Of a stretch of 64,000 bases of DNA, positions 53,501 to 63,996 are shown piece after piece. The stretch is from Thalassospira xiamenensis M-5 = DSM 17429 (lineage in GTDB: Bacteria; Pseudomonadota; Alphaproteobacteria; Rhodospirillales; Thalassospiraceae). Below the pieces are notes generated by a model that saw only the letters and a program-made list of their open reading frames with translations, searched no databases and had not been told where the DNA came from. How positions within the stretch are numbered: position 1 is the first letter of the stretch; the number at the start of each line of letters is the position of its first letter. The stretch is from NCBI RefSeq assembly GCF_000300235.2, contig NZ_CP004388.1, positions 1,469,501 to 1,533,500 of the forward strand, in the 5' to 3' direction. The position numbers and the translations under genes were made by a program.

Positions 53501-55672
53501 TCAGGAGGCGCGATCACGTGCCTGCTGACGGAGATCCTCGAGGATGCCGTTGATCCGCGAACGCAGATTTTCGACCTTTTCGGATGCGGTCTGTGCCGTT
53601 GCCAGAACCTGACCGGAAAGTTCGCCGGTTTTGCCGGTTTCACTTGCCACATCATTGATCGAGGCGGAAACGGTGCGGGTGCGATCAGCCGCACTGCGCA
53701 CATTACGCGTGATCTCGTCGGTTGCCGCACCCTGTTCCTCGACCGCGGCCGAAATGGTGGTGGCAATCTCGTTGATGTTTTCGATGATGCGACCGATATC
53801 CTCGATGGCGGTAACGGATTCCCCGGTCGCCTTCTGGATGCCGGAAATCTGACCGGCAATTTCTTCGGTCGCCTTTTCGGTCTGGTTGGCGAGGTTTTTG
53901 ACCTCGGCGGCGACAACCGCAAAGCCCTTGCCCGCATCGCCGGCACGGGCCGCTTCGATGGTGGCGTTAAGGGCCAGCAGGTTGGTCTGTTCGGCGATGT
54001 CGGTGATCAGTGCGATGACTTCGCCGATGCGGTTTGCCGATTGCGACAGGCTGACCACCAGCTGGTTGGTTTCCTGTGCGCGGTCGGCGGCATTGTTGGA
54101 AATGCGGGTCGATTCCGCCATCTGACGGTTGATTTCCGCGTTTGAGGCCGAAAGCTGTTCGGTGGCTGCGGCAACGGTTTCGACGTTGCCGGTGGCTTCC
54201 TGGGCCGAGGATGCGACATCTTCGGTCTGGCCGGAAACCAGTTCGGCGCTCTGGCTCATCTGGCCCGACACACCCTGAAGCTGTTCGGCGAGGGCGGCGA
54301 TTTCACCGACCGCACTTTCGACTTCGTTTTGCAGGGTATCGGCAAGGCCAAGCAGCTCGTCACGGAGTGCTTCGTTGCGTTCACGGTTCAGGCGTTCTTC
54401 TTCGGCCTGAAGTTCACGCACCTTAAGGGCGTTGTCCTTGAACACCTCGACCGCGCGGCCCATGGCGGTGATTTCGTCATTACCCTTGACGGGGACTTCG
54501 ATATCGAGATTGCCATCGGCCAGTGTCACCATGGTGGTTTGCAGACCAGCCAGACGACGCAGAAGGTTGCCACGGACATAGACCACATAAATGATCAGCG
54601 AGATCAGGATGGCGGCGATGGCGACAACGGCCAGTGCCGTCAGGCTCTGTTTTTCGACGACTTTTGCCTGTGTGGCGGCGTCATCGACTTCGGAGTTCAG
54701 GGCGGCGACCAGTTCGGAAACGCCGCTGCGCATTGCGTTGGCGTATTCACCGCTCTGGATGACCAGACGCTGGCTTTCTTCGGCGGCGGCAAGTTCGCGT
54801 TTGCGAAGCTCCGGCAGGCTGTCATCCCCGACCGAGAGCTTCTGCATCTTGTCGATCAGTTCGACATAGAAGTTCTTCAGGCGCTCGTTCCCGATGGAAT
54901 CAAGGGCGGCCAGTGCATCGGCATAGGTGCCGCGAATACGCACCGGAATGATCGACAGACGCACGGCCTGCGTTTCGGTGGTTGACGCGATGATCATGTT
55001 GGCAGCAGACGAACCAAGACGTTCGATTTCCAGAACCGGTGAACGTGCGCTGATGGCCTCGTTCATCTTGATGAAGTTTTCAACGACTTCTTCGGTGCTT
55101 GCCGTGTATTTGGCGGACGGGTCGTCCTTTAATGACTGCGCATAGGCGTTGCCCTGCGCGATGTCATTCTGAGTATAGGACAGAACCGGTTTCAGCGTAT
55201 CGCCATAGCGTTTTGCAAGGTCCTGGAACTCGCTTAGTTTTTCGGCCTTTTCGGTCGAAATGGCAAAACGTTCCTGGGTGACGGTGTGCAATTGACCAAG
55301 GGTGTCCTGCAACTGAATGCGGTTGTCATTGATCGTGGTAATCACGTCGGGCATGAAGCCGGTTGATTCGATTTCGTTGATCTTGTTGACCAGTTCCAGC
55401 AGGCGGAAATCAAGTTCTTCCTTGATGGCCAGTTCTTCATCTGTGGAATTGGATGCGACGATGCGCGGCGCAATCGCGACGATTTCCGCGCTTTCGGTCG
55501 CCAGTTGCTGTGCCGCGGCGATCGGCGGCAGTTTTTCTTCTGTAATGGTGGTCAGAGCTTCGCCGAACTTGTTGAAAGACACGGCACCCACAACGGCAGA
55601 AACCACCGCCATCAATCCGACCAATGCAAACGATATCAGAAGTTTGCTTTGGACCCCGAACTTAATTCCCAT
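53501..55672 (-). CDS. Methyl-accepting chemotaxis protein (tandem copy B)
   Basis: 723-residue chemoreceptor with the same plan as copy A: helix 1 (about 12-32, [18 protein letters not shown]), helical periplasmic sensor (about 33-340), helix 2 (about 343-363), HAMP and signalling domain. The sensor shares the opening [20 protein letters not shown] with copy A's [20 protein letters not shown] but then diverges strongly, so the two probably sense different ligands. The output half is nearly identical to copy A. Upstream, CTAAAG-N16-TTACGAAC (55771-55800, minus strand) weakly recalls a flagellar sigma-28 promoter. Confidence 0.93.
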   Translation of the reverse strand: MGIKFGVQSKLLISFALVGLMAVVSAVVGAVSFNKFGEALTTITEEKLPPIAAAQQLATESAEIVAIAPRIVASNSTDEELAIKEELDFRLLELVNKINEIESTGFMPDVITTINDNRIQLQDTLGQLHTVTQERFAISTEKAEKLSEFQDLAKRYGDTLKPVLSYTQNDIAQGNAYAQSLKDDPSAKYTASTEEVVENFIKMNEAISARSPVLEIERLGSSAANMIIASTTETQAVRLSIIPVRIRGTYADALAALDSIGNERLKNFYVELIDKMQKLSVGDDSLPELRKRELAAAEESQRLVIQSGEYANAMRSGVSELVAALNSEVDDAATQAKVVEKQSLTALAVVAIAAILISLIIYVVYVRGNLLRRLAGLQTTMVTLADGNLDIEVPVKGNDEITAMGRAVEVFKDNALKVRELQAEEERLNRERNEALRDELLGLADTLQNEVESAVGEIAALAEQLQGVSGQMSQSAELVSGQTEDVASSAQEATGNVETVAAATEQLSASNAEINRQMAESTRISNNAADRAQETNQLVVSLSQSANRIGEVIALITDIAEQTNLLALNATIEAARAGDAGKGFAVVAAEVKNLANQTEKATEEIAGQISGIQKATGESVTAIEDIGRIIENINEIATTISAAVEEQGAATDEITRNVRSAADRTRTVSASINDVASETGKTGELSGQVLATAQTASEKVENLRSRINGILEDLRQQARDRAS
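53628..54613 (-). repeat. Near-identical signalling-domain repeat, copy B
   Basis: Partner of 51045-52030 at a constant 2583-bp offset. Near-identity stops sharply just before membrane helix 2 and again about 120 bp before the stop codon. Confidence 0.9.
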
Positions 55673-56165
55673 TCTGTCCTACCTTCTTGTGCTGTTTTCC
55701 CCGAGCGGCTTCTGTGTCCGTCCGGGTTTCTTGGATCAGGCAACGGGTGTTTTGTTCTTTTCGTCGCCCAGTTCGTAACCCCCGAAGAGTTATACTTTAG
55801 AGTTATTTTTTCTTATTAAGGGACATTATTGAAATATTATTCACAGAACTGCAAGGCGTAAGCCGTTCTGCGACGAAAAATCACGGTTAAATCCATAAGT
55901 TGTATAAATCGGAGGTGATGCGCCCGCGGTTTCGGTGCGCGCCGGTTGATGAATGCGGGCTGATGACGGATAGCTGGACCTTGAAGCGCAAACAGGATAT
56001 AGGAGCGGTCGAAATTTCTGCCTGTCAGTTTGTCCGGTCCGGTTCGGTCCGCCGGACTGGCGCGCAATCATCGCGAGACCGGTCTGCCCGGGAAGATCCC
56101 GCAGTTACCGGCCGGTGCCCGATTTGCACTGATCGACAACACGAAAAGAATACAGGTTTCAGGTT
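55673..56165. other. Gene-less divergent region before yebC
   Basis: About 490 bp without a convincing gene. It is AT-rich near 55790-55850 and GC-rich towards yebC. The longest frames are antisense or fragmentary and lack ribosome-binding sites. It must contain the promoters of chemoreceptor copy B and of yebC; apart from the weak sigma-28-like site noted with copy B nothing was recognised. Confidence 0.4.
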
Positions 56166-56912
56166 ATGGCCGGCCATTCCCAATTTAAGAACATCATGCA
56201 CCGCAAAGGCGCGCAGGATAAAAAGCGCGCCAAAATCTTCACCAAACTCGCCCGTGAAATCACGGTTTCGGCGAAAATCAGTGATGATATCAACAGCAAC
56301 CCGCGTCTGCGTGCAGCGATTGCCGCCGCGCGTGTTCAGAACATGCCCAAAGACAACATTGATCGCGCGATTAAAAAGGCGACCGGTGCAGGCGAGGGCG
56401 ACAATTATGAAGAGGTCCGTTACGAGGGCTACGGGACGGCCGGTGTTGCCGTGATCGTCGAGGCGCTTACGGATAACCGCAACCGTACCGCATCCGAAGT
56501 GCGTGCCGCATTCGCCAAAAGCGGTGGAAACCTTGGTGAAACCGGTTCGGTCGGCTTCATGTTCAACCGTCTTGGTGAAATCGTTTATCCGGCGGACAAG
56601 GCCGGTGCGGATGAAATGTTTGAGGCCGCCCTTGAAGCGGGGGCTGCAAACGTGGAATCGGATGATGAGAGCCACGTCATCGAAACCGAGATCGAAGAGC
56701 TTAACAATGTGCGTGAAGCGCTGACCGAGAAGTTCGGGGATCCGGAAAGTGCGAAGCTTGTCTTCCGCGCGGTGACCGAAGCCGACATCAGCATCGATCA
56801 GGCACAGAGCATCATGAAGCTTGTTGATGCGCTTGAAGATAACGATGATGTCCAGAATGTCTGGACCAACGTTAACTGGACCGACGAGATCGCTGCTGCG
56901 CTTGATAACTGA
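56166..56912 (+). CDS. yebC: YebC/PmpR family protein (TACO1-like)
   Basis: 248 residues of the universal YebC family, with the standard start [20 protein letters not shown] and [40 protein letters not shown] and [12 protein letters not shown]. Reported family roles are transcription regulation and help for ribosomes at difficult sequences such as polyproline. It heads the yebC-ruvCAB block found in many proteobacteria, though a terminator separates it from ruvC here. Confidence 0.95.
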   Translation: MAGHSQFKNIMHRKGAQDKKRAKIFTKLAREITVSAKISDDINSNPRLRAAIAAARVQNMPKDNIDRAIKKATGAGEGDNYEEVRYEGYGTAGVAVIVEALTDNRNRTASEVRAAFAKSGGNLGETGSVGFMFNRLGEIVYPADKAGADEMFEAALEAGAANVESDDESHVIETEIEELNNVREALTEKFGDPESAKLVFRAVTEADISIDQAQSIMKLVDALEDNDDVQNVWTNVNWTDEIAAALDN

Positions 56913-56924
56913 TTACGCTTGCTT

Positions 56925-56966
56925 ACGCCCGTCATTCCCTTTTGAATGACGGGCGTATTTTATTTT
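56925..56966 (+). terminator. Terminator between yebC and ruvC
   Basis: ACGCCCGTCATTC pairs perfectly with GAATGACGGGCGT, then ATTTTATTTT. ruvC starts only 26 bp later. Confidence 0.9.
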
Positions 56967-56991
56967 GCTTATGATAATAAGGTGAGGCGAC

Positions 56992-57510
56992 GTGGTCAGG
57001 GTTCTCGGTATCGATCCCGGTCTTCAACGCACGGGCTGGGGGGTGATCGACCTTACAGACAACCGGATGCGTCATGTTGCCAATGGTGTCGTGACCTCGA
57101 CACAGTCGCTATCGCTGGCGGAACGGCTTGATCAGCTTCATAGCGGGCTTATGGAGGTGATTGCGGCCTGGACGCCCGATGAGGCCGCGGTCGAGGAAAC
57201 CTTCGTTAACAAAAACCCTGTTTCGACGCTTAAACTGGGGCAGGCGCGCGGTGTTGCGCTGCTTGCGCCGGCACGTTGTGGCATTCCGGTAACGGAATAT
57301 ACACCCAATGCCGTCAAAAAGACGGTGGTGGGTGCGGGGCATGCGGCCAAGCAGCAGGTTGAAATGATGGTATCCACCCTGCTGCCGGGATGTCAGATCC
57401 ATGGCGCAGATGCGGCCGATGCACTGGCGGTTGCGATTTGTCATGCACAACATGCCGGAACCCGCGCGCTTGCGGGGATAACATCCGGACCGGGGAGAAA
57501 ATACAGGTGA
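56992..57510 (+). CDS. ruvC: Holliday junction endonuclease RuvC
   Basis: 172 residues from the GTG at 56992. RuvC cuts Holliday junctions in recombination and repair. The acidic catalytic residues are visible: Asp in [16 protein letters not shown], Glu in [12 protein letters not shown], and Asp in [16 protein letters not shown]. It overlaps ruvA by 4 bp (GTGA), so ruvC, ruvA and ruvB are translationally coupled. Confidence 0.96.
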   Translation: MVRVLGIDPGLQRTGWGVIDLTDNRMRHVANGVVTSTQSLSLAERLDQLHSGLMEVIAAWTPDEAAVEETFVNKNPVSTLKLGQARGVALLAPARCGIPVTEYTPNAVKKTVVGAGHAAKQQVEMMVSTLLPGCQIHGADAADALAVAICHAQHAGTRALAGITSGPGRKYR

Positions 57511-58205
57511 TCGCAAAACTTCGCGGAATTGTCGATTTCATTGGCGAGGACAGTGTCATCATCGATGTGAACGGGGTCGGATACCTTGTTTTTGCATCGC
57601 GCAGAACATTGACCATGCTGCCGCCAAAAGGCGGCGAGGCGGGCTTGATGATCGAAACCCATGTCCGCGAAGATCACATTCATCTTTATGGTTTTGCCGA
57701 TAACGCCGAAAAGCAGTGGTTTGCCCTTTTGACGACGGTTCAGGGGGTTGGGGCCAAGGTTGCGCTGGCCCTTTTGTCGGTTTTAAGCCCGACCGATCTT
57801 TTGCGTGCGATTGCCGCGCAGGATACCACGGCCCTTTGCCGGGCGCCGGGGATTGGCCCGAAGGTGGCGACCCGTGTTGTGGGTGAACTGAAAGACAAGG
57901 CGTCGCGCCTTAACCTTGGCCCGGTTGCGGCCCCGGCGGCACCCGTGGCACCGCCCGCCGCAACTTCGTCAAAAAAATCTGCAAAATCGGCCAAACCGGT
58001 TGCTGATGTGAGTATCGACACAGCCGATGCCGCGCCGGTTGTCGATGATGGCGCGGTTCTGGCCGATGCGGTTTCAGCGCTGGTTAATCTGGGCTATGGC
58101 CGGTCCGAGGCATTTGGCGCGGTTGGCAAGGCCGCCCAGCAGGCCGGTGAGGACAAGACACTTGATACCCTGATCCGTCTGGGATTGAAGGAGCTTAGCG
58201 CGTGA
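57507..58205 (+). CDS. ruvA: Holliday junction branch migration protein RuvA
   Basis: 232 residues from the GTG at 57507, overlapping the ruvC stop; the frame is open from 57390 but those codons are inside ruvC. RuvA holds the four-way junction for the RuvB motor. Domain I ([20 protein letters not shown]), two helix-hairpin-helix elements ([38 protein letters not shown]) and a C-terminal RuvB-binding domain ([20 protein letters not shown]) are present. It is longer than usual because the linker before the last domain is an expanded Ala/Pro/Lys tract (about 140-185). Confidence 0.95.
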   Translation: MIAKLRGIVDFIGEDSVIIDVNGVGYLVFASRRTLTMLPPKGGEAGLMIETHVREDHIHLYGFADNAEKQWFALLTTVQGVGAKVALALLSVLSPTDLLRAIAAQDTTALCRAPGIGPKVATRVVGELKDKASRLNLGPVAAPAAPVAPPAATSSKKSAKSAKPVADVSIDTADAAPVVDDGAVLADAVSALVNLGYGRSEAFGAVGKAAQQAGEDKTLDTLIRLGLKELSA

Positions 58206-59278
58206 GCGAGGAAGAAGACCGTTTGCTTAGCGGGGAACGCCGCGAAGAGGATTATCAGGACGGCTCTTTGCGCCCGCGTCGGCTGGACGATTTTACCGGC
58301 CAGAAAGAAGTGCGCGAAAATCTTGATGTGTTCATTCAGGCTGCGCGAGGCCGCGAAGAGGCCATGGACCATGTACTGTTTTTCGGGCCTCCGGGCTTGG
58401 GGAAAACGACACTGTCGCAGATTGTTGCCAGCGAGCTTGGCGTCGGTTTCCGGGCGACGTCCGGCCCGGTGATTGCCAAGGCCGGTGATCTTGCTGCCCT
58501 TCTGACCAATCTTCAGCCGCGCGATGTTCTGTTTATTGATGAAATCCATCGCCTGAACCCGGCGGTCGAGGAAATCCTGTATCCGGCGATGGAAGATTTC
58601 CAGCTTGATCTGATCATCGGCGAGGGACCGGCTGCACGTTCGGTGCGGATTGATCTGCCGCCCTTTACGCTTGTCGGGGCAACGACACGGTCGGGGCTTC
58701 TGACCACGCCGCTTCGTGACCGGTTTGGCATTCCGTTGCGGTTGCGATTCTATGAGCCCGAAGAGCTGGTCGAGATCGTGGCGCGCGGTGCGCGGTTGCT
58801 GAGTTTCGATATGACGCGTGAAGGGGCGATGGAAATTGCCCGCCGGTCACGGGGAACACCACGTATTGCCGGGAGGTTGTTACGCCGGGTGCGTGATTTT
58901 GCGGTGGTTGCCGGAAAATCGCCCGTCGATAAATTCATCGCCGATGCGGCGCTAACACGGCTTGAGGTCGATAACCTTGGCCTTGATAGCCAGGACCGGC
59001 GTTATCTGAACTGTATTGCCGGGAATTACGGCGGCGGGCCAGTTGGAGTTGATACGCTGGCTGCCGCCCTGTCGGAAGAACGCGACACGATTGAAGACGT
59101 GATCGAACCGTATCTGTTGCAGCAAGGATTGATACAGCGCACCCCGCGGGGCCGGATGCTGGGCATCAAGGGATACAAGCATCTGGGGCTGGTGCCGCCG
59201 CGCGAAGGCAATGGTGTGCCGTTGGCGGACCTGTTTGACCAGCGCGCGACCAAGGCCGCAGACGGGACAGAGGAATGA
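58202..59278 (+). CDS. ruvB: Holliday junction helicase RuvB
   Basis: 358-residue AAA+ motor that drives branch migration with RuvA. Walker [14 protein letters not shown] (about 64-76), Walker [17 protein letters not shown], sensor 1 [20 protein letters not shown] and the arginine finger region are intact, and a C-terminal winged helix contacts DNA ([17 protein letters not shown]). GTG start overlapping ruvA by 4 bp; its stop overlaps ybgC by 4 bp. Confidence 0.97.
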   Translation: MSEEEDRLLSGERREEDYQDGSLRPRRLDDFTGQKEVRENLDVFIQAARGREEAMDHVLFFGPPGLGKTTLSQIVASELGVGFRATSGPVIAKAGDLAALLTNLQPRDVLFIDEIHRLNPAVEEILYPAMEDFQLDLIIGEGPAARSVRIDLPPFTLVGATTRSGLLTTPLRDRFGIPLRLRFYEPEELVEIVARGARLLSFDMTREGAMEIARRSRGTPRIAGRLLRRVRDFAVVAGKSPVDKFIADAALTRLEVDNLGLDSQDRRYLNCIAGNYGGGPVGVDTLAAALSEERDTIEDVIEPYLLQQGLIQRTPRGRMLGIKGYKHLGLVPPREGNGVPLADLFDQRATKAADGTEE

Positions 59279-59736
59279 CGGATAAGCGTGAAAACAGCCT
59301 GCTCGGTCATATCGAGGGCAAGCGACATATTTTCCCGTTAATGGTGTTTTACGAGGATACCGATGCAGGTGGAATTGTATATCACGCCAACTATCTCGCC
59401 TTTGCCGAGCGGGCACGTTCAGCGATGCTTAACCTGTTGGGCTTTAGCAATAGTAGCGTTGCAGAGCGCCACAAAGTTGCCATAGCCGTTCGACACTGTA
59501 CGCTCGATTTTCGCCGGGCGGCCCGGTTGGAAGACAGGCTGATTGTGGATACTCGCCTGATCAAACTGGGGGGCGCGTCGCTGGGATTCGAACAGAAGAT
59601 CATGCGGGATGACGAGGTGCTCGTGGTTATCGAGATATATCTCGCCTGCATGTCGCTGCAAGAGTTACGGGCGCAACGGCTGCCCGATGAATTGAGAACG
59701 GCTTACGCAACCTATCTGGATGTGAACGAGGACTGA
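59275..59736 (+). CDS. ybgC: Tol-Pal-associated acyl-CoA thioesterase YbgC
   Basis: 153-residue hot-dog-fold thioesterase. The signature [20 protein letters not shown] carries the catalytic Asp. It is the first gene of the tol-pal group and overlaps ruvB by 4 bp, which couples the ruv and tol genes in one transcript. It ends 7 bp before tolQ. Confidence 0.95.
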   Translation: MTDKRENSLLGHIEGKRHIFPLMVFYEDTDAGGIVYHANYLAFAERARSAMLNLLGFSNSSVAERHKVAIAVRHCTLDFRRAARLEDRLIVDTRLIKLGGASLGFEQKIMRDDEVLVVIEIYLACMSLQELRAQRLPDELRTAYATYLDVNED

Positions 59737-59743
59737 AGAGAAT

Positions 59744-60475
59744 ATGGAAAATCAGGTGGTCGACGCGGTAACGCTGGGGCAGTCGGTCATGGCCCATGAC
59801 ATGTCCATGTGGGGTCTGTTCATGCAGGCCGGGATTGTCGTCAAAACGGTGATGATCGGGCTGATGCTGGCATCGGTTTGGGTCTGGGCAATTGTCATTG
59901 AAAAGCTGATCCGGTTGCGCAAATTGCGCGCCCAGGCAAACACATTTGAAGAAGCCTTCTGGTCGGGCGGGTCGCTTGAAGACCTGTATGACCGAATTGC
60001 TGATCAGCCGCGCGATCCGATGTCGGCGATTTTCGTTTCGGCAATGCGCGAATGGCGTCGTTCGAACGCGCGCGGGGTCAAGGGCGAAACAATGCGCGCC
60101 CGCCTTCAGCAGCGCCTGGAACGGTCGATGGAAATCACGCTGGGCCGTGAAATGGACCGGGTTGAACGTTATATGACCTTCCTTGCGTCTGTTGGTTCGA
60201 CCGCACCGTTTGTCGGCCTGTTCGGGACGGTCTGGGGGATCATGGTTTCCTTCCAGGCGATTGCGGCCTCGAAAAACACGTCGCTTGCGGTTGTCGCACC
60301 GGGGATTGCCGAGGCACTGCTTGCAACGGCGATGGGCCTTGTCGCGGCAATTCCGGCGGTGGTGGCCTATAACAAGATTTCCAGTGACCTGAACCGGTAT
60401 GGCAATCGCCTTGAAGCGTTTGTTGACGAGTTCACGTCGATCCTGTCACGCCAGCTTGACGACGCGAGAGACTGA
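59744..60475 (+). CDS. tolQ: Tol-Pal system proton channel TolQ
   Basis: 243 residues with three membrane helices (about 22-45, 140-162 and 175-200). With TolR it forms the proton-driven motor that energises TolA. Helices 2 and 3 contain the conserved FLASVGSTAPFVGLFGTVWG and IAEALLATAMGLVAAIPAVV segments. It is followed directly by tolR. Confidence 0.96.
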   Translation: MENQVVDAVTLGQSVMAHDMSMWGLFMQAGIVVKTVMIGLMLASVWVWAIVIEKLIRLRKLRAQANTFEEAFWSGGSLEDLYDRIADQPRDPMSAIFVSAMREWRRSNARGVKGETMRARLQQRLERSMEITLGREMDRVERYMTFLASVGSTAPFVGLFGTVWGIMVSFQAIAASKNTSLAVVAPGIAEALLATAMGLVAAIPAVVAYNKISSDLNRYGNRLEAFVDEFTSILSRQLDDARD

Positions 60476-60476
60476 T

Positions 60477-60932
60477 ATGGGCGCTCAACTCGCATCCGGA
60501 TCCGGCGGAGGACGCCGCCGCGGTCGCCGCAGCAACCGCCGCCGCGCCATGAGCGACATCAACGTCACCCCGATGGTTGACGTGATGCTTGTTCTGCTGG
60601 TGATTTTCATGGTGGCGGCACCTTTGATGACGGTCGGTGTCGAAGTGGACCTGCCGGAAACATCGGCCGCCCCGATGACCGGTCAGGACGAACCACTTGT
60701 CGTGTCGGTCACGGGGGATGGCACCCTTTATATCATGGACAGTGAAGTCGCCCAGGACACGCTGGTCGAAAAGCTTTCGGCCATTACCGAGAATAAACGC
60801 GATACCCGTATTTTCGTGCGCGGTGACCGGGCAATTGATTATGGCCGTGTAATGGAAGTCATGGGCCTGATCAACGAGGCCGGGTTTAGCAAAGTTGCGC
60901 TGATCGCGGAGCTGCCCGCAAAGGGCAAGTAA
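60477..60932 (+). CDS. tolR: Tol-Pal system protein TolR
   Basis: 151 residues from the ATG at 60477, one base after the tolQ stop; an upstream in-frame start at 60399 lies inside tolQ and is not needed. A basic cytoplasmic start (GRRRGRRSNRRR) leads into one membrane helix, INVTPMVDVMLVLLVIFMVA, with the proton-binding Asp in MVDVM, then a periplasmic ExbD/TolR domain. The Arg-rich, Gly-rich N-terminus is longer than in E. coli TolR. Confidence 0.95.
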   Translation: MGAQLASGSGGGRRRGRRSNRRRAMSDINVTPMVDVMLVLLVIFMVAAPLMTVGVEVDLPETSAAPMTGQDEPLVVSVTGDGTLYIMDSEVAQDTLVEKLSAITENKRDTRIFVRGDRAIDYGRVMEVMGLINEAGFSKVALIAELPAKGK

Positions 60933-60938
60933 ACCGAC

Positions 60939-61883
60939 ATGTTTCGCAGTGTTCTGATTTCTCTGGCAGCCCACTTGGTGATCTTTCTGATTGCCTGGTT
61001 AGGCTTGCCGGAACTGTTCGAGGAAACGCCGCTGGAACTGCAATCGATTTCGGTCGAGGTGGTGACAGTCGATGAATTCTCGGCTGCTCCGACCAAGGCG
61101 CTGCCAAAGCCGAAAGCCGAAGAAAAGCCGAAACCGAAACCGGTTGCAAAGCCAGAGCCAAAGCCGGTTCCGAAGCCGGAACCCAAACCGACCCCGAAAC
61201 CGGAACCCAAGCCTGCGCCAAAGCCAGAGCCCAAACCGGAACCGAAGCCTGAGCCGAAACCGGAGCCGAAGGTCGAGCCCAAACCACAGCCGAAACCGGA
61301 ACCCAAACCCGTTCCGAAACCGGAAGTGAAGAAGGAACCGACCCCGACCCCGGAAAAGCCGAAACCAAAGCCGGTTGAGGCAAAAAAGCCAGAGCCAAAG
61401 CCGGAACCGAAGAAACAGCCCGACCCGGAGCCGAAGCGGACACTTGCCGATATTCTGAAGGATGTGCGCAAAACCGAACCGAGCGCACAGCCGACACCAC
61501 AGGATACACCGGAAGATACGCCCGAAGACAATGCAAGCGAGGTGGTTGCGACCCGTCTGGACGCGCGTTTGACTATGAGCGAGCTTGACGCCGTCAAAAG
61601 ACAGATCGAACGCTGCTGGAGCCCACCGGCCGGAGCCAAGGAAGCCGGGAACTTTGCGGTCGAAATACATGTTGTTGCAAGGCCAGACGGAACAGTACAA
61701 AAGGCACAAATCAGCAACTCCGGGGAGATTGGAGGTGATCCTTCTCGCCGTACGATTGCAGAAAGTGCTCTTCGAGCTGTGCTAAATCCGCAATGCAGTC
61801 CTCTAAAACTGCCGCTGGATAAATACGAAATGTGGCGCACATTCACGTTCAATTTTGACATGCGTGAAATGCTGGGCCTGTAA
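60939..61883 (+). CDS. tolA: Tol-Pal system protein TolA
   Basis: 314 residues. One N-terminal helix (about 4-22, VLISLAAHLVIFLIAWLGLP) anchors it. The periplasmic domain II is a long Pro-Lys-Glu tract built of PKPEPKP-type repeats (about 50-165), unlike the Ala/Lys/Glu helix of E. coli TolA, and is probably an extended polyproline rod. The C-terminal domain (about 205-312) is the TonB-like module that meets TolB and Pal (VKRQIERCWSPPAGAKEAGN). Confidence 0.93.
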   Translation: MFRSVLISLAAHLVIFLIAWLGLPELFEETPLELQSISVEVVTVDEFSAAPTKALPKPKAEEKPKPKPVAKPEPKPVPKPEPKPTPKPEPKPAPKPEPKPEPKPEPKPEPKVEPKPQPKPEPKPVPKPEVKKEPTPTPEKPKPKPVEAKKPEPKPEPKKQPDPEPKRTLADILKDVRKTEPSAQPTPQDTPEDTPEDNASEVVATRLDARLTMSELDAVKRQIERCWSPPAGAKEAGNFAVEIHVVARPDGTVQKAQISNSGEIGGDPSRRTIAESALRAVLNPQCSPLKLPLDKYEMWRTFTFNFDMREMLGL

Positions 61884-61932
61884 TGAATAAAATCATAAGT
61901 CCCTCAAAACGCGTGGAAAATAGCGAGGCAGG

Positions 61933-63303
61933 ATGACCATCAAGACCAACGCATCAAAACGAGATTGGGTTACACGCAGTCTGGCCGGACTGTGTGCCCT
62001 TGCCGTTGTCGCTGGCCTGGCCGTTGTACCCTCGGCACCGGCGCATGCCGAACTCCGTATCGACATCACCCGGGGTGAAGTCAAACCGATGCCGATTGCC
62101 GTTACCCGTTTCCCGGGTGAAGGTGTTTCGGAAACCGAAGTCGGTCAGAACATCACGTCGGTGATCAGTGCCGATCTGGCGCGATCGGGTCTGTTTGCGC
62201 CAATTGACGAAAAAGCCTTTATCCAGAGTGCCAGTTCGCTGGCGGTCAATCCGAACTTTGCCGAGTGGCGCGCGATCAATGCGCAGGCACTTGTCAATGG
62301 CCGGGTTGTTACCGAACCGAACGGGCTTCTGCGTGTCGAATTCCGCCTTTGGGATGTTCTGGCTGAAAACCAGATGGCAGGGGTGGCCTATCGCACCCAG
62401 CCGAACAACTGGCGGCGTATCGCACACAAGATTGCCGACGAGATCTATAAACGCATTACCGGGGAATCGGGTTATTTCGATACCCGTATCGTTTATGTCT
62501 CCGAATCGGGCCCGGGCGATAAACGCGTCAAGCGGCTGGCCATCATGGATCAGGACGGTGCGAACCACCGTTTCCTGTCGGACGGCAAGTTTCTTGTTCT
62601 GAACCCGCGTTTTTCTCCGACGGCCCAGGAAGTGGTTTATATGTCGTACTTCAACGATAAACCACGTGTCTATGTTCTGGATATCGATACCGGCGAGCTT
62701 GAATTGCTTGGCGATTTCCCGGGCATGACCTTTGCCCCGCGTTTTGCCCCAGACGGCAATTCCGTGGTGATGTCCCAGGCTTTGGACGGCAATAGTGAAA
62801 TCTACCAGCTGGATCTGCGTACGCGCGAAAAACGCCAGTTGACGCGGCATCCTGCAGTTGATACATCGCCGTCATATTCTCCTGATGGTTCGCGAATTAC
62901 GTTCAACTCGGACCGTAGCGGATCACAGCAACTTTACGTGATGAATGCGGATGGAAGCGGTGTCCAGCGCATCAGTTTCGGTGGTGGTCTTTATGCCACA
63001 CCGGTCTGGTCGCCACGCGGTGACCTGATCGCATTCACCAAGTCACAAGGAGGTCGGTTCTATATCGGTGTCATGCGTCCAGATGGCAGTGGAGAGCGGC
63101 TTTTGGCCGAGGGCTTCCTTGTCGAAGGCCCGACATGGGCACCGAACGGAAGAGTGTTGATGTATCACCGCCAGCACCCGTCCAGGGACGGGACCAAGGA
63201 TCGCTATCGTCTGTATTCGATCGATTTGACCGGTTTTAACGAACGTGAGATCGTGACACCGGCGGATGGATCGGATCCGGCATGGTCACCCTTGATTCCC
63301 TGA
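61933..63303 (+). CDS. tolB: Tol-Pal system beta-propeller protein TolB
   Basis: 456 residues. Signal peptide to about residue 36 (cut after AHA). The N-terminal domain follows ([20 protein letters not shown]) and then a six-bladed propeller of WD40-like PD40 repeats, e.g. [20 protein letters not shown] and [20 protein letters not shown]. It links TolA and Pal in the periplasm. Same strand as tolA, with a 49-bp gap. Confidence 0.96.
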   Translation: MTIKTNASKRDWVTRSLAGLCALAVVAGLAVVPSAPAHAELRIDITRGEVKPMPIAVTRFPGEGVSETEVGQNITSVISADLARSGLFAPIDEKAFIQSASSLAVNPNFAEWRAINAQALVNGRVVTEPNGLLRVEFRLWDVLAENQMAGVAYRTQPNNWRRIAHKIADEIYKRITGESGYFDTRIVYVSESGPGDKRVKRLAIMDQDGANHRFLSDGKFLVLNPRFSPTAQEVVYMSYFNDKPRVYVLDIDTGELELLGDFPGMTFAPRFAPDGNSVVMSQALDGNSEIYQLDLRTREKRQLTRHPAVDTSPSYSPDGSRITFNSDRSGSQQLYVMNADGSGVQRISFGGGLYATPVWSPRGDLIAFTKSQGGRFYIGVMRPDGSGERLLAEGFLVEGPTWAPNGRVLMYHRQHPSRDGTKDRYRLYSIDLTGFNEREIVTPADGSDPAWSPLIP

Positions 63304-63335
63304 TATCTCAAGAGTATAGTCATCGCGAAGCACTG

Positions 63336-63350
63336 AATGCGATTCGCATT
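63336..63350. promoter_or_regulatory. Perfect palindrome upstream of pal
   Basis: AATGCGA-T-TCGCATT, a perfect 15-bp palindrome in the 129-bp tolB-pal gap. It is Fur/operator-sized, but no regulator is identified. Confidence 0.3.
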
Positions 63351-63432
63351 AATCGCGGGCATTTTCGGTGTCGCGAGACATGGAAAACACCACAATCGGG
63401 CGAATGCGTCCGGTGTTAAGGGGAAAACTTAA

Positions 63433-63930
63433 ATGAAACTTCGGATTCTGAGTGTTTTTGCTGCTGCCGCACTTCTGGCTGCCTGTGAAACCGCACCTGA
63501 CAGCTCGGCAACTTCTGCTGGCGAAGGTGTTTCGACCACCAATCAGCCGTCTTCCACTTCGAGCACGCTTTCGGAAAGCAGCCCGGAATGGTTCGCGGTT
63601 AATGTTGGCGATCGCGTATTCTTTGGCTTCGACAAATATGACCTGTCGGGCGAAGCACGCCGTACGCTGGAACTTCAGTCTGCCTGGCTGAAAAAATACC
63701 CGCAGTACAAAGTGGTTGTCGAAGGCCATGCCGACGAACGCGGTACCCGTGAATACAACCTTGCACTGGGTGAGCGTCGCGCGAACTCCGTGAAAGATTA
63801 CCTCGTTGCGCTTGGCATCGATCCGTCACGTGTCGAAACCATTTCTTATGGTAAAGAACGTCCGGTCGCGCTTGGCCACGACGAAGAAAGCTGGGCTAAA
63901 AACCGCCGCTCTGTTTCGGTTATCCGTTAA
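63433..63930 (+). CDS. pal: Peptidoglycan-associated lipoprotein Pal
   Basis: 165 residues. The lipobox LLAAC (Cys near 20) follows a signal sequence (LRILSVFAAAALLAAC), then a Ser/Thr-rich linker (about 21-60) and an OmpA-like peptidoglycan-binding domain (about 62-163; FFGFDKYDLSGEARRTLELQ, VVVEGHADERGTREYNLALG, RRANSVKDYLVALGI). It tethers the outer membrane to the wall and closes the Tol-Pal chain. Confidence 0.96.
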   Translation: MKLRILSVFAAAALLAACETAPDSSATSAGEGVSTTNQPSSTSSTLSESSPEWFAVNVGDRVFFGFDKYDLSGEARRTLELQSAWLKKYPQYKVVVEGHADERGTREYNLALGERRANSVKDYLVALGIDPSRVETISYGKERPVALGHDEESWAKNRRSVSVIR

Positions 63931-63958
63931 GCGCGTGCAGGTGAAAGCCTGAATTTCA

Positions 63959-63996
63959 AGGCGCCTGTTCCGAAAGGGACAGGCGCCTTATTTTTG
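63959..63996 (+). terminator. Terminator after pal
   Basis: AAGGCGCCTGTTCC pairs with GGGACAGGCGCCTT, then ATTTTTG. It ends the tol-pal transcript at the window edge. Confidence 0.9.

Noticed and set aside
57390-57506. Upstream extension of ruvA
   Set aside because: The codons lie within ruvC in another frame. The GTG at 57507, overlapping the ruvC stop, gives the normal RuvA start.
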